From NCBI GenBank assembly GCA_018398805.1, contig JAGFBZ010000853.1, positions 965,001-1,029,000 of the forward strand: a stretch of 64,000 nucleotides of DNA, given 5' to 3'. Shown in pieces: positions 1 to 12,420 of the stretch; the first letter of the stretch is position 1; each line of letters starts with the position of its first letter. The notes below the pieces were generated by a model. It searched no databases and was not told the DNA's origin. It was given only the letters and a program-made list of their open reading frames with translations. The stretch comes from Hirundichthys speculiger. Its lineage: Eukaryota > Chordata > Actinopteri > Beloniformes > Exocoetidae. The position numbers and the translations under genes are program-made.

Positions 1-890
1 TAAACACATTAGTATACAGTTTGTGTGGCACTGACTGGACCAGCTGTAACATAAAAAGGGCTTATCAGGGCTCATTTGAGCCCTGATTTTTTTGCATGGA
101 GTCTAAATAAACAATGCAAAATATGGAATTAATATGTATTTTATGATCATGACTACATTGTCATTTCCTAATTTAGCAGAAAGTAGTGGGTCAACAGTGA
201 CACAACGATTGAATTTGAACAGCAACACACTTCTTCAGCAAGAACCAGAGCATGAAGCTGTAATTATTTCTATAATTCAAGGGGATCAACTCAATCGACT
301 CATATGCAACAAAACATGGAGCATAAAATGTGGGCCTAACAGCCACCTTAGACTTGTTATGAATACATAATAATGGTAAGTTTTGATTCTTCTGACAGAT
401 CTTCTTCTGCACAAGCAAATGTTTAAAGTCCACAATACCACAAAGCAAATATTGGCTTTAAACTGTATGCCAAGTAAAAGCTTAGCAAGATAAATTTCAC
501 TAAGTCAAAAGGGAAAGTAAAAAAGACAAACTGAATTTAGAAAATGGATTAATATTACAATTTCAAGTGCAAAGTAAAGATTCATAATTTAGTCAAACAT
601 TTCTCATACTTGCATATCTGTAACAAGTTACACAATATAAAGAAGATGGAAGCATGACCTTTGCACAATACAGGGTTGACTGTATCATGTGACAAAAATG
701 CATGCACGTGAAATTTGTCTTACCTTCCCAACAGTGGCCATTTTTTCTGCAGAAATATGAGTGTTTGCTCTCCAGACAGGAGACTCTAGCTGTAAGACAG
801 GTGGGTGCAAAACAGAAATCAGGATCCAGATGGTTTATTAGACATTCAAACTGGCAAGGACTTTAACCTCATGTCAAAGTCTGTGGAACA
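1..890. other. No gene recognised
   Basis: AT-rich sequence. The short open frames here look like chance. The only local structure is a 10 bp stem with a 4 nt loop at 64-87 followed by a short T run. Confidence 0.6.
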
Positions 891-891
891 A

Positions 892-2093
892 CCAGTGTTG
901 GGCAAGTTCACTTTCTACACAAACTAGTTAAGTTCATAGTTCACAGAAATTAAAAGTTAACTTCACTATTAAAAAAAAAAAAAAAGAAAAAAAAGATTGA
1001 AATAGTTCATTTTTAGTTCTTTTTATTTTTTATTTTATTTTTTAATGTTGCTGCGAGCAATTATTTGTCAAAATGATTGCCACTGCCCATATACTACACC
1101 ACCACAAACACCAATTATTTTATCCATTTTATCTGTCGAAAACTATGTGTCCAATTCGGAATCTTTAACCAACCAAGGTTCACATTAGCATTGAAGGGAC
1201 AGCCCATGTAAAACTGATTTCCCTTTCAGCTTCTCTCTACGGTATATTAAAAATATGATGAAAAACTTGCTGCCAAAAGGTCTTTATTTTAAGACAAAAA
1301 CAGGTCCTTAAGGTGCAAATGTTTTTTCCCCCATTTCAATATTTCAAGGAGGGGGAGGGAGGGGGCTCCTCCGGCTCAAGACGACTGCAGTTTTCATCTT
1401 TTTCCATGCTTGTTTTAAACATTTGATGACGCAATTGTTGGCGCGACAGAAGCGACGGCCCGTGTTGCCATGTATGATTTGCTTTTCCGAAGATACACAT
1501 TAGGCTCGTTTGTGGTGTATTTTAAATGGGGTTTGCTGGAAACCTGCCACAGTTTTGACCGTGCGTGAACTTCGAAAGAGCGTCGTTCACAATTGCCCGA
1601 ATGAAGTCGTTCACACCCGACGCTCGTCAACTGCGGTCAAATCAGCCGCTCCTGATTTTCATGTGCACTTGTATTCGAATGTTTACGGAACGTGAATGCG
1701 ACTCATACAATTTCCGGTTTCCAAAATAAAAGTACAAGACAAGTAACCAGTCATTAAAAAATAAAAAAAATGTTGGTTTGTTAAACAACTTTACCAATTA
1801 TACTAGACTAATATCTATGCCAGAGTGTTTTTTTTAAATGCCTGTAGGAGTCATTTTGTTTGTGGGTGTTTAGGACCTTTTATTGTTTTACAAGTAATCT
1901 CATGTCACTAATCCTGTTCTTTTTTGTTAAATGTTGAAAATACTTGAAATGTCAAGTTGTGGAGAAATTAAATCATGAGATTAAACATTTTCTTAGAGAA
2001 AAGACAAATGAGAGAACTTTGAAGTACAATAAGACTGATAATTTCTAAGATACACTGTGACTGTGTATGCAAGAAATATCATATATGTACTGT
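892..2093 (+). mobile_element. DNA-transposon terminal region (copy 1 of an inverted pair)
   Basis: The segment opens with CAGTGTTGGGCAAGTTCAC at about 893, a terminus style common in fish nonautonomous elements. The stretch 1,590-2,093 is clearly homologous, in inverted orientation, to about 54,790-55,330. Shared blocks include the GACGCTCGTCAACTGCGGTC-like motif, the CCGGTTTCCAAAATAAAAGT block and GATACACTGTGACTGTGTA. Homology stops abruptly at 2,093, where another repeat begins. No coding capacity was recognised. Whether 893-1,560 belongs to the same element as 1,590-2,093 is inferred from adjacency only. It may be the 5' subterminal end of the CACTA element that follows. Confidence 0.5.
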
Positions 2094-2418
2094 CATGATC
2101 TGCTGTGTTAAGGGAGGACCCAGGAGCAGGAGTACAAACAAACAAAGGGTTTATTAACAAAAACACAAAATCAAGAATCACAAAAAGCCAAAACTCAAAA
2201 ACACTGGAGTTCAAAAAACACAAAATACCAAAGAACAAACCTAAACTTAACCTTCTGGAGACTGGGTGAGGAGAAGGATGACGACAGGGGAACTAGCAGA
2301 ACAGTAAACCACATAACAAGTCACAAAGACGAAATGGAGCCACAGAGGAAAATGACAAGACGTAAATACACAGAGGAACAAACGAGAGGCAGGTGCAGGG
2401 AATCAAGGTAAAGGTAAA
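2094..2418. repeat. Dispersed repeat beginning TGTCATGATC
   Basis: It begins TGTCATGATCTGCTGTGTTA exactly where homology to the inverted copy at 54.8 kb is lost, so it looks like an insertion. It resembles the repeat at 38,683-39,172: both have a TGT(C/T)AT(G) edge, a phrase about an AG-rich tract near the start, a GTTTATT block and an AGGCAGGTGCAG-like block. The class was not determined. Confidence 0.4.
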
Positions 2419-2521
2419 GAACATGCAAACTCCACACAGCAAGAAGGTCCTTGATGAGGTTCAAACCAGGAACCTTCTTGCTGTGAGGCAACAGTGCCAA
2501 CTACCAACCCACCGTGCTGCA
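2419..2521 (-). repeat. tRNA-headed SINE fragment
   Basis: On the minus strand this reads as the head of the same SINE seen complete at 56,429-56,790. It has a GCACGGTGGGTTGGTAGT A-box region, a CTGTTGCCTCACAGCAAGAA block, a GGTTTGAACC B-box region, then TGTGTGGAGTTTGCATGTT. It is truncated before the L2-like tail. Confidence 0.6.
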
Positions 2522-2617
2522 CACAAATCAATGATTTCAAAAGTTAATAACATTATTGTCTGCTGTAAGCTTAACTATTAAAGCATATATTTTTAAACCT
2601 TGTGTTGTTGCCACCAG

Positions 2618-2690
2618 GCGTTATGGCTTAAGTGGTTCGCCAATTAACACGAGCGGGGTTAAGTTCAAGACTTAAGTAAAGTTAGAAAGA
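2618..2690 (+). repeat. Possible tRNA-like SINE head
   Basis: TGGCTTAAGTGG resembles a pol III A box. About 30 bases later, AGTTCAAGAC resembles a B box. No folded acceptor stem could be confirmed, so this is suggestive only. Confidence 0.3.
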
Positions 2691-2699
2691 TATTCACAG

Positions 2700-3014
<315 letters not shown>

Positions 3015-3289
3015 GTTGATATTATAAGTGTCTTCTATCCATTATTTAATCCATCACAATTAAATAGTACTTGCACCAATTTTTTTCAAGCTGATTTAAC
3101 TGGTACGATTACTTCGTTTTATCATATTGATTCATTACTTATATATAGCTATTTATCAAAGGTTGAACCAAACTTGCTAATTTTTTTAATCATTGCTGTC
3201 TTTTGAACGAAATATAAATATTTTGCGTAAAATTGACATTGTAAAGTAAACGAATGAATGAACAGATAAAAGTTTTTAAAGTTAAAATA

Positions 3290-3470
3290 AAACCACAAGA
3301 TGGCAGTGTTGCCGTCCTGAACGATGCAGCTGCTGTGATGCAGAGAAGAAGCAGCGGAGGGAGCGACGTCAGGACGTCACTGACGCCATCTTGTTCATCG
3401 GTGGAGATTGGTTTGGTGTGATAATTTGAGCGAACGCAAAAAAAGGAGCAAACTACACGGTAAGTTGACG
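3290..3470 (+). promoter_or_regulatory. Candidate promoter/noncoding first exon of the CACTA transposase
   Basis: A locally GC-richer stretch carries overlapping TGACGTC/GACGTCA motifs (about 3,366-3,390), which resemble CRE sites. It ends in a good splice donor (CGGTAAGT, GT at 3,460). It sits about 670 bases ahead of the first recognisable transposase exon on the same strand. A role as a 5' exon is inferred from position only. Confidence 0.3.
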
Positions 3471-4132
3471 GAGTTTTGAAACTCTCAATTGGTAACTGAT
3501 AACAGTAGACAATTGAAATGCGGGTTGACACGACAACTCATGTCCGGTATTTTCCACAAGCAAGTTGAATGATCTGTACTTATCAACACTAAATACCGTA
3601 ATTTAATTATGAACCTGAAATGATTGTGCTGCTGTTGATGTTATGTAAAATATAAAGTATTATGCGTATGATGCACGTTGTTAAGAATATTTGATTCCCG
3701 TGTTTCATATAGATCTATTATTTTTCCATTGCAAATATGAGTAAATATACAATTAATTGCCATGTGAAGTTTAGAGGGAGATGAAAGGTCATCAGCCTGG
3801 CAACGCCACCATCCAATAAAATGATACAAGACATTTCATTGGCTCGGAAGTTAACGCGAATAATATATCGGTATAAATGATCTTTTAAAACCATTAACTA
3901 ATAAATTAATTCCATATTCAGTGTTGTTATTTCTATTGTATCTTGTTAATGATAGATTTTAGACTTCCTATCAATGTTCACGGAGTATAAAATCAGTGAA
4001 ATATACTGATGCCAGGGTAGCAACAAGGTAGCAACCGTTCTACTTCTATAGTGTAGGGTAGCAATGCATCAACCAATCAACAGGCCGGAGAGTTTTCATT
4101 GGTTGTTCAACTGTCTTTTCCAATCTTTCTAC

Positions 4133-6230
4133 AGATTCTCCATTTGAAGGTGGCAGTGGAGAAGTATGGGCCTTTATCAAAGGTGTCAAGTCTCACACAG
4201 GTTATTATGGCTGTGATAAATGTCAGTAGGTGTTTATATAAAACGCTGCATGACATTTCCAGAAAATGATGCCTCCTGTAGAACAGATGAAGTGTTTCGA
4301 GAAGGATTAGATGAGGAGCACCATCTAACACGGTGTCCTCTTGTAGACACTGATATTAACATGATAACTGGTCTTCCACATGATTACATGCACTTGGTGT
4401 GTTTGGGTGTAATGAGACATATTGTAGATCTGTGGTGTGGAGCAGCACGCCCGTTGCGTACAAGACTTTCCAGTATTCAGGTTAGCGGCATCTCTGAGAG
4501 ACTAGAAGCAATGAAGGAACATATACCAGTAGAGTTTTCCAGAAAGCCACGGGCTCTCAGTGAAAGACTTCGTTGGAAGGCGACTGAATTCCAGCAGTTC
4601 TTGCTGTACAGAGGTCCCATTGTCTTAAAAGGTCCTTTGCAACAGCAAGTTTATGAGAACTTTATGCTGTTGTCTGTTGGCATTTACATTTTGACCAGTC
4701 CATGATACTGCTTTGAAATGAATGATTTTGCTCACTCTCTTCTAGGGGTGCAACGGTACAGGTGGCTCACGGTACAGTCCGTACCGCGGTTTTTGTGTCA
4801 CGGTTTTGGTACGGATTCGGTACAGTTTCAGACCTCCCGCTACTCTAAACAAGCGATCGCAAGATACCGAGTTTGCGGAAAGCGCAACTTGCATGTCGGC
4901 GCGTAAAAGAGCGCGTCCAAATGGAATAAATGTACAGCTGTGGCAGCTCTCATTCAGATGTCTGCTGTGGAGGAAACTAAGGAGATCTCTGTGTCTGGTG
5001 TCAAGCTGTTAAAGGTTGGATGTGGGAATTTATTTCCGATATGTCTGAAACTGTTGGTGGTTGAGGAGGGACAGAAACATTAATTGTTCGTGATCTTTAA
5101 ATGCGCATCCAATGATTCGTTCGGCGCCAAGACGCACAACTGGTAACAACTGGATCTTACGCAGGTAAGATCCGGGTTTAAGGGAGGTGGTAGATTGCAT
5201 TCTGTTAACTGTTAACTGTTTTCACTCCCTCGCCGGTGTATTCAACAGCAAAACCAAAATTCTCCCACGCTGGTGATTTAAATAGGTTTTCTCCCAACTT
5301 CTCCGCTACCGCTGGCCATGCCTGCTTGTTTCTTTTTCTGCGCCTATGAGCTGCAGCCAACCAGCCAAAGTGTGATAGGCTGGTCACTGTGAGTGAGCGG
5401 AGGCGAGTGGACATTGACATGCAGTGGCGGGCCTGTTGCCTAAAAGGCACGCATGCTCACGTGCAAGTCCAATGCAAAGTTATTGGAACATAAATACAGC
5501 GGGACATAAAAGCGTCCCGTGTCCCGTGCAGTTCGTACTGAACCGTACTGTATTTTACCGAGTACCGTTGCATCCCTACTCCCTTCTGGTATCTTTTGTT
5601 GAGCATTTTGGCCTGTTGTATGGCAAAGAGCAGGTGGTATACAACATTCATGGCTTGGTGCATCTTGCTGATGATGTAAAAGTGCATGGCCCTTTTAGAC
5701 AGAATATCTGGCTTCCCATATGAAAGCTTTCTTGGGGAGCTGAAGAAAATGGTAAGGAAGCCTCACAATCCACTTGCGCAGATAATCAGAAGGTTGTCAG
5801 AGCATGCAGAAAGGAACTGTGCTTCCACTTATAATGCTGAAGAAATATCTCTGATTTCCCCCCCATAAAAATGGCCCTCTTCCACAGACACTGACAGAAG
5901 CAGTACACCAGTTCAAACAGCTCTCTGCTGATGGTGTCTTGTTGAGAATATCTAGCAAAGATGATTGTATTTCTTTTTGTGGGAAAGTGATTTCTGTCAA
6001 AAACATTATTGCTCATCGGGGTAAAGAATATGTCATCTTTCAGGAATATGTAGATAAAGAGGCCCTATACACTTACCCTCTTGATTCCAGAAAACTGGGA
6101 GTGTTCATAGTGTCTAATTTGTCACAGCTGATGCAATGCTCTGAGCTCACAAAGACCTGCAGAAGTGTGTGAGGTTGCCCTTGGGAGACAAATTTGCAGT
6201 CTTCCCTTTGTCTCACACAGTTTGTCATTA
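4133..6230 (+). pseudogene. EnSpm/CACTA-type transposase remnant
   Basis: An acceptor at 4,132 opens a frame reading GVKSHTGYYGCDKCQ, with an in-frame TAG after CDKCQ. It continues at 4,220-4,704 with MITGLPHDYMHLVCLGVMRH, characteristic of the fish EnSpm 'GVKSH..YYGC..C / DYMHLVCLGVM' transposase family. Coding sense is then lost at 4,743-5,578 to a hAT MITE and resumes (VSFVEHFGLLYGKEQVVYN, GFPYESFLGELKKMVRKP) to about 5,870. A C-terminal part (MLRISSKDDCISFCGK, YVIFQEYVDKEALYTYPL) ends near 6,230. The N-terminal half expected for the family is absent, and there are stops and frame changes. This is a dead copy. The neighbouring DUF4806 gene is the usual partner. Confidence 0.7.
4743..5578. 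mobile_element. hAT MITE inserted in the CACTA transposase
   Basis: Terminal inverted repeats are TAGGGGTGCAACGGTAC at the left and TAGGGATGCAACGGTAC (reverse complement) at the right. The flanks are near-identical 8 bp duplications, CTCTCTTC (4,735-4,742) and CTCCCTTC (5,579-5,586). Removing the element rejoins the transposase reading frame from NDFAHSLL to VSFVEHFG, which supports insertion into a pre-existing coding exon. No transposase was seen inside. Confidence 0.85.
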
Positions 6231-7504
6231 ACCACCTTCACTGAATGTAAATAGTTCTTTAACAACAGAAGTAGTTATAGTACATGATGCTCAGTCATTT
6301 TGGACATCTATTCTGGAACACATCTAGTAGGTTAAATGATAATACAGTTTTGTTGATGACATTTTTCTGTCTGTAATTAACTCTTTTTTTCACTTTTTCC
6401 CTTATTTTTTCAAGAATATGTATTATATCGTCATCTTCCAAAGCACCAATGAAGTTGAAGTTGTCCCCAAAACTTGGGTGGATGATGGTGTTTGTATGTG
6501 GCCTCCATACAAACATGAAGATATAGTTAAAGCTATAAAAAATATGGAAAAACCAAAATCTAACCGGATCCCCTACAAAATCTGCATAATTTTGGCAAGA
6601 GGTATACATATTTTATAGCCTCCACCTAAGAGCAACTTGTTTGCACACTATTTTTCATAGATTTATCAATTACCGTAATATCTTTGCCTATTTTATAATT
6701 ACAGAAACTTATGAAGAAGCGCGACCAAAACTACCAGAGGCAGAGGCCTATACAGACCTTACTGACAATGAGCTGTCTCCCGTTAAATATAAAAAACGAT
6801 GGATGTAAGTAGAACACGAATGTAGCATTGAATTTGACTGCTAAATGAGAGGTATATGAGGGTTTAATGATCTTTTTTTGTGTGTTTTTTTTCTTCAGTA
6901 AAAGAACACGATTTTTTGAAGACAGTGAAACTGAGGAAGAAAGAATAGGCTCACTGCCAGCAGCTCCAAAGGTACAAAACAGCCCAACTGTGGAATGTAA
7001 GGTTTACCAACCAGTGCAAGATTTAATGTTTAATTAATCCTTCAGTTATATTTTTTGCTGTCTTTTTTTAATATAACTTCAAGGAACATTTAAAAAAAAT
7101 CTTCTGAAGTGATTCTAATACTTTTTTACTTTTTACACTTTTTAAGAGTATATGTCACTATACTTGCAATTTAACAACTAAGGATTCCTTGATATATGTT
7201 AAAATGGTGAATAAATCAATTTCAAAAAAGAAAATTGACATGCCAAATATATATAAAATAAGATATATGATAAGTCAAAACCAAACGTCATAATGGATAA
7301 TAATTATTTATAAATTTTGTCTACATTTAAATGGTCATGTGGTTTGGTCGTTGCCAACGCATCTGTTTAACTCTCAGGGAGAGTTAAATAGGATGTAGGA
7401 TCAAGATCATTCTTTTAATTTTTTTAAATTTAATTGGTAGCTTTATTTAAACATATTTTGTCTGTTTTTGTGATATTGTCATTAGATTACTCCATCAGCC
7501 CGCT

Positions 7505-7580
7505 TCATTAAGTCAAGTTTATTTCTAAAGCACATTTTTAAGTAACATCAGTTAACCAAAGTGCTGTACAAGCTAAATAT
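7505..7580. repeat. Dispersed fish repeat (LINE-tail-like)
   Basis: AAGTCAAGTTTATTTCTAAAG followed by CACATTT and CCAAAGTGCTGTACAA is a motif common at the ends of fish retroelements. It is too short to classify. Confidence 0.35.
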
Positions 7581-8020
7581 GAAATATAAAATATTTTATT
7601 ATTAATAGCTATGAAAAGCACAAGCTGTCATCAAAAGAAGGCATCAGTGCCCACAAGCCAGGCATCAGTGACCTGTGAAGGTAAGTTGACTATAAGTTGA
7701 CTATTCTTTCTCCGCTTATATCAGCAATTGCAGAAAGGCTGCGGTCTTTGACCTCTCTGTCCAAATGTTTTGCACAGCTCCCCATGGAGTCAGGAGTCAT
7801 AATCCAGCGTGTAGGGGTGGAGAGTCAGAGGCCTTTTCTTTGTGAGTATTGAATGCATTTTTAATATTGATAAATTTCTCTTCTAGGATTTGAATTGATA
7901 TTTGAATTAAATTGATTTGATATATGGTCTTTTTGATTATAGTTATGGTTCATATGATTCCAGAACACCAGCATTTGTCCAAATTAACTTTCAATTCAGT
8001 TCAATTCAATTTTATTTGTA

Positions 8021-8691
8021 CAGTAATCCCTTATTTTTCGCGGTTAATGGGGACCGGCACCCCCTCGTGAAAATTAAAATTCGCGAACTGGAGCAGGAGC
8101 CCCCCGAGCCTAAATAATGTGTTTAAAATAGGTTTAAAACCCCCCAAAAAGTAGCAAGGCACTGCAGCGAAACAAGACAAAGGCTCAACTGTGGTCTTTT
8201 TGTTACCTTCACAGCCTCTGGTCTCTGAACCGTAGTAAACAAACTGCTGGTATTGTGCTATTTTTGGCTCGTAATTAACGGCTAACACGCTATTAACAAC
8301 AAAAGAAACAGTCCGGTTTTCTCTGCATGGAACGAGCACTTTATTCTGGCACTGCAGGAACTTGTAATATCACACAGGTTGTATTGTTCGGCTCACTCCA
8401 CTTTTCATCTAACCCTGTTTTCGTTCTGCTGTCCCACAACACACACACTCCATTGCCCATAAGGCCACATCATTACCCATAAGGCCACCTTCTCAAAGGG
8501 GCCAGGCTGGCTCACAGCATTTCTTCACTGTGAGAGAACGCACACAACATCCTGTGATGTTTCCACAATTTTTAAAATTATATTATAAATTTCTGATTTA
8601 TTATAAAAATTAATAAATGAATTATATTATATATTTCTAAATCATAACTAAAACCGTGGAACTTAAACTGCGAATTGGCAAGGGATCACTG
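8021..8691. mobile_element. pogo/Tigger-like MITE
   Basis: Ends are CAGTAATCCCTTATTTTTCG at the left and CAGTGATCCCTTGCCAATTC (reverse complement) at the right. Both are flanked by TA (8,019-8,020 and 8,692-8,693), as expected for Tc1/mariner-superfamily insertion. Internal sequence matches the element at 44,417-45,916 (AATGGGGACCGGC, AAAAAGTAGC, CACAGCCTCTGGTCT). Noncoding. Confidence 0.8.
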
Positions 8692-8693
8692 TA

Positions 8694-9060
8694 TAGCATC
8701 TATTACAATGCATGATGCCTTCAGATGCTTTTCAGAGATCCAGATCATGACCCCCGAGCAAATATCATTAACTAAAATTATAATATTAAATCTTAATCAA
8801 AGATAATGGAAAGTTTAAAAAAACTCCCCTAGCAGGAGAAAAACCTTTAAACCAAACAGTGTCAAGGAAAAACTCCACTTTAAGAGAAAACCTTGATCAG
8901 GACCTGGAACATATGGGGCGGGGAGAGAAGAAAAGAGGCGAGACAGGACAGAGAGAGGATGGAGGGCAGAGACAAGAGAACACATACACCCTGGCAACAC
9001 TACACTAGACAAAGTGTATAAATAATTGTTATCCATTAACTGGAGAACTAAAAATTCCAT
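8694..9060. repeat. Unclassified dispersed fish repeat
   Basis: Phrases such as TTTCAGAGATCCAGATCATGA, AAACTCCCCTAGCAGGAG and GAGAAAACCTTGATCAGGAC are familiar from abundant fish repeats, though I cannot name the family. The preceding TTCAATTCAATTTTATTT (7,999-8,016) may belong to it, split by the MITE at 8,021. Confidence 0.4.
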
Positions 9061-9644
9061 GGTCTTCTATTCTTACTGATACAATGTCAGTACATGAACT
9101 ACAGAGATGACTATATAAACAGCTGTGGGCTTTGCACATTTCTGAGCAAATCTAATGAGTAAATAATATATAATGCAGGGTTGCCTTAAATACCCCTATC
9201 CTCTAGGGGTAATTAATTTACTTTAGTTATATGAAGAACTAAATAAACCACAGTAAATAAATATTTGTCAAGTACTGGGCAAGACCATTTATGTGGGTGT
9301 GACTTTTGTTAATGCGCAGTAAAAATAAATGTTAAATTGGTAAGGTACTTTACAATCTAAGCTTTATTTATTTTTAATGAAACGTTCGAACAAGGTGCAA
9401 CTACTGTAATGTATATGCACCTTACCAAACTAGGCAATTAATATCCTGCCCAGGAACTACAGTTGAAAATTAGCTGATCAGCTATAAACTGGCTCATTTA
9501 CAGAAATGTTCATTAATGTGTATTGTCCCTGAACAAATAAAATTGAATTGAACAAATAAAATTGAATTGAATTGAAACTGATGGGGTAAAGAGTTCGGGT
9601 GGCTCTGTGGAAATACTCCGCTCGCTGGGCTCTGCCAGTCTCTT

Positions 9645-9965
9645 TTGTCATCTACACTTCCGGAAATAGAAGCACGTGTCACCATAGTAACCCGCATGCA
9701 GGCAAATTCACGCGACAAAATGGCAGAGTGCAGCGAGCTGAGTACTTTCACAGAGTCTGAACTCTTTCCCCCACCGCCCCACTTCAAATCAAACGTATGG
9801 ACTTTAATTGGTTTTATAAAACGCATGGGGCAGGAGAGCTTGATAATGAGGAAAGCCATATGTAAGCGTTGTCGCAGTCAAATCTCTTACTGTGGTAACA
9901 CCACGAACATGACGGCGCACATCCTTCGCCACCACCCAGAGAAAAAAAACGATGTGTGCATCTGA
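9645..9965 (+). pseudogene. BED zinc-finger exon of a hAT-type transposase
   Basis: The frame encodes 106 residues with an aromatic SNVWTLIGF start, then CKRC, and about 20 residues later HILRHH. This is the C-x2-C...H-x3-4-H layout of BED fingers at the N terminus of hAT transposases (ZBED-like). It begins MAECSELSTFTESE internally, a likely true start. The frame ends directly after the finger and no catalytic domain follows on this strand, so it is an isolated N-terminal fragment. The 5' sequence has a GC-rich, promoter-like character. Confidence 0.6.
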
Positions 9966-9999
9966 AAATAATGACGTGGATTTATTGTTGTTTACATCA

Positions 10000-10357
10000 C
10001 ACTGTAAGAAATTTCACTGTAAAATTACAGTAAATTATTGGCTAATAATAAAAATTCATTTCACAGCAATTTGCTGTAAATGTTTTCACAACAATTTACC
10101 GTAATCAATTCACAGTACTTTACTGTAATTATTCCACAGTAATGTACAGTAAAACAGCAACTCTCTACTGTAAATTCATGGTTGCCATGCCCAAGGAATT
10201 ACCATGATATAGCAGTAATTAGCTGTGGACTTACTATAAACTAATGTGAAATAAATACAGTAAATTGCTGAGAAAATATTTATGTTAAATTACTGTAAAA
10301 GTAATGCAATTATTAGCTGCAATTATTTACTGTAAATTTACAATTTAATAAAAAGTG
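10000..10357. mobile_element. CACTA-like MITE rich in TTTACTGTAA motifs
   Basis: Starts CACTGTAAGAAATTTC and ends AATTTAATAAAAAGTG, giving imperfect CACT...AGTG ends. The interior carries a dozen or so copies of the short motif TTACTGTA/TACAGTAA on both strands. Subterminal repeats of this sort are typical of CACTA-type elements. The 3 bp duplication is not clear (TCA versus TAA), so the class is tentative. Confidence 0.45.
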
Positions 10358-11416
10358 TAATATATTGTATAATCCATTTAACTGTTATTTTACTGCACCC
10401 TCTCACTTTATGCTCAAAAAAGAAAACGGAACAAAATGATAATTTGTTTTCACTTTTAATCAAGCTTATAAGTGCAAAGTGCAATATTACATTTAACAGG
10501 TTTCCCAGGCAAACATGCTGCCAACATATTCAGTACAAATCTTAAACAAAAGTATAAAATGTGCAACAGCAAAAATGTGCAACACTAAAAATGTAAACAG
10601 TTAAAACACTCACAGGAAATAGATTTTTTTTGACTCTTACATACAGTTTCTTGTGAAAGTATTCGGCCCCCTTGAACTTTTCAACCTTTTGCCACATTTC
10701 AGGCTTCCAACATGTAAAATTTCAATCTTTTGTCAAGAATCAACAAGTGGGACACAATCGTGAAGTGAAACAAAATGTATTGGCTATTTTAAACTTTTTT
10801 AACAAATAAAAAACTGAAAAGTGGGGTGTGCAATATTATTGGGCCCCTTTACTTTCAGTGCAGCAAACTGACTCCAGAAGTTCAGTGAGGATCTCTGAAT
10901 GATCCAATGTTGTCCTAAATGACTGATGATGATCAATAGAATCCACCTGTGTCTAATTAAGTCTCCGTATAAATGCACCTGCTCTGTGATAGTCTCAGGG
11001 TTCTGTTTAAAGCCCAGAGAGCATCATGAAGACCAAGGAACACACCAGGCAGGTCCCAGATACTGTTGTGGAGAAGTTTAAAGCCGGATGTGGATACAAA
11101 AAGATTTCCTAAGCTTTAAACATCTCCAGGAGCACTGAGCAAGCAATCATATTGAAATGGAAGGAGTATCAGACCACTGCAGATCTACCAAGACCCGACC
11201 GTCCCTCTAAACTTTCATCTGGAACAAGGAGAAGACTGATCAGAGATGATCACTCTGATCACTCTGGATGAACTGCAGAGAAAACCATTTCTCAAAGATA
11301 TCCATAAAAAGTCTCGTTTAAAGTTTGCCACCTGGGAGACACACCAAACATGTGGAAGAAGGAGCTCTGGTCAGATAAAAACCAAATCAAACTTTTTTGG
11401 CCACAATGCAAAATGA

Positions 11417-12420
11417 TAGTGATGGTGAGATGAAGCCCCGTGAAGCAGTGTCACACATTGGCCAGATGGTTCGAGAAATGGTACATTTCTTGCTGCTTCA
11501 TATGCACATGACACCACCTACTGGTCAGGTTTATAATCACAGCCAGCTGAATCTTAAGATGTGATGCATTGAATTTATGTTTCAGTTATGGCTCTTGCGA
11601 ATGACTGTGAATAACAAAATGTGTATGACCAAATAAATGATCAAGTGCATAAAATATTGTCTGAAAGTAATCTCTGTTTAATGTTTCCCAAAGTAGTATC
11701 ATGAGAGCTGGGCAGACACGGGTCAAAAGGGTCGACGAGCCGGGAGTCGAACCCACGAAAACTATGTTACCTGTACGCGGGCCACCTGCCCTAACCACTG
11801 CACTACCGGAACAACAGAGTTCATGCTGCGCCAGAGAACAGTAAAAATTGTGGAACTACGGAGGGAGCACACTCGATATGCTTGTGTAATTTGGACAATG
11901 ACGACCATTAAAGGGGTTATTTTATGTATATTTATTCAGAAATAGCAATTTTTCCACAGTTATTGGTTTTAACCGATTCCTTTTTTTTTTTTTAATCTCT
12001 CCAGCCTTGGAGAACACCCTTTCACATGGCACAGAGGATGCTGGGCTGCATAAAAATGTTTGTGCCATCATGTACAAACTATATACTGAACTACTACAAA
12101 CTATATACACGCTATCCAAATTCTAGTATCCAAGCTATCCAAACTCTATCCACACTCTGAACTGACCGCAACTCGCCTACAAAAACCCACATTTTGAATG
12201 GAGCCTGTGGCGTTTATAAAGCTGTCAAACCCCATTTCTTGAGACAAGAAATGAACCACTTCCCGAAGCAGTCACGTGGTACAGCCAGGCGGTGAAGCTT
12301 CGGACGTCATCACTTTTGGCTCCTCCCCAAATGAAGCGACTCTTGATACGCGCTTCACGGACACGCCCCCTCATTTCTCGATACGCGCTTCGGGGCTTCG
12401 CTTCACTCATAACATCACTA
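11417..12420 (-). mobile_element. hAT element nested in Tc1
   Basis: Ends are TAGTGATGGTGAGATGAAGC (left) and TAGTGATGTTATGAGTGAAG (right, reverse complement). Flanking 8 bp duplications are CAAAATGA (11,409-11,416) and CAAAGTGA (12,421-12,428), differing by one base. On the minus strand 11,922-12,119 encodes a hAT C-terminal dimerisation segment (SVPCERVFSKAGEI, RNRLKPITVEKLLFLN). The rest of the transposase is missing, so this is an internally deleted copy. The right part carries GC-rich TACGCGCTTCGGGGCTTCGC-type subterminal sequence. Confidence 0.85.
11735..11813 (-). repeat. tRNA-like SINE head inside the hAT
   Basis: The minus strand reads GTTCCGGTAGTGCAGTGGTT (A-box region) and later GGGTTCGACTCCCGGC (B-box/T-arm). 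It is tRNA-derived in appearance but no clean acceptor stem closes, so I treat it as SINE-related, not a tRNA gene. Confidence 0.5.

Noticed and set aside
64..93. Stem-loop followed by a T run, like a bacterial terminator or a histone 3' end
   Set aside because: The genome is eukaryotic, the stem and loop do not match the histone 3' consensus, and no gene ends there.
11735..11813. Possible tRNA gene on the minus strand
   Set aside because: A and B boxes are present but the arms do not close into an acceptor stem, and it sits in a hAT. Treated as a SINE head.
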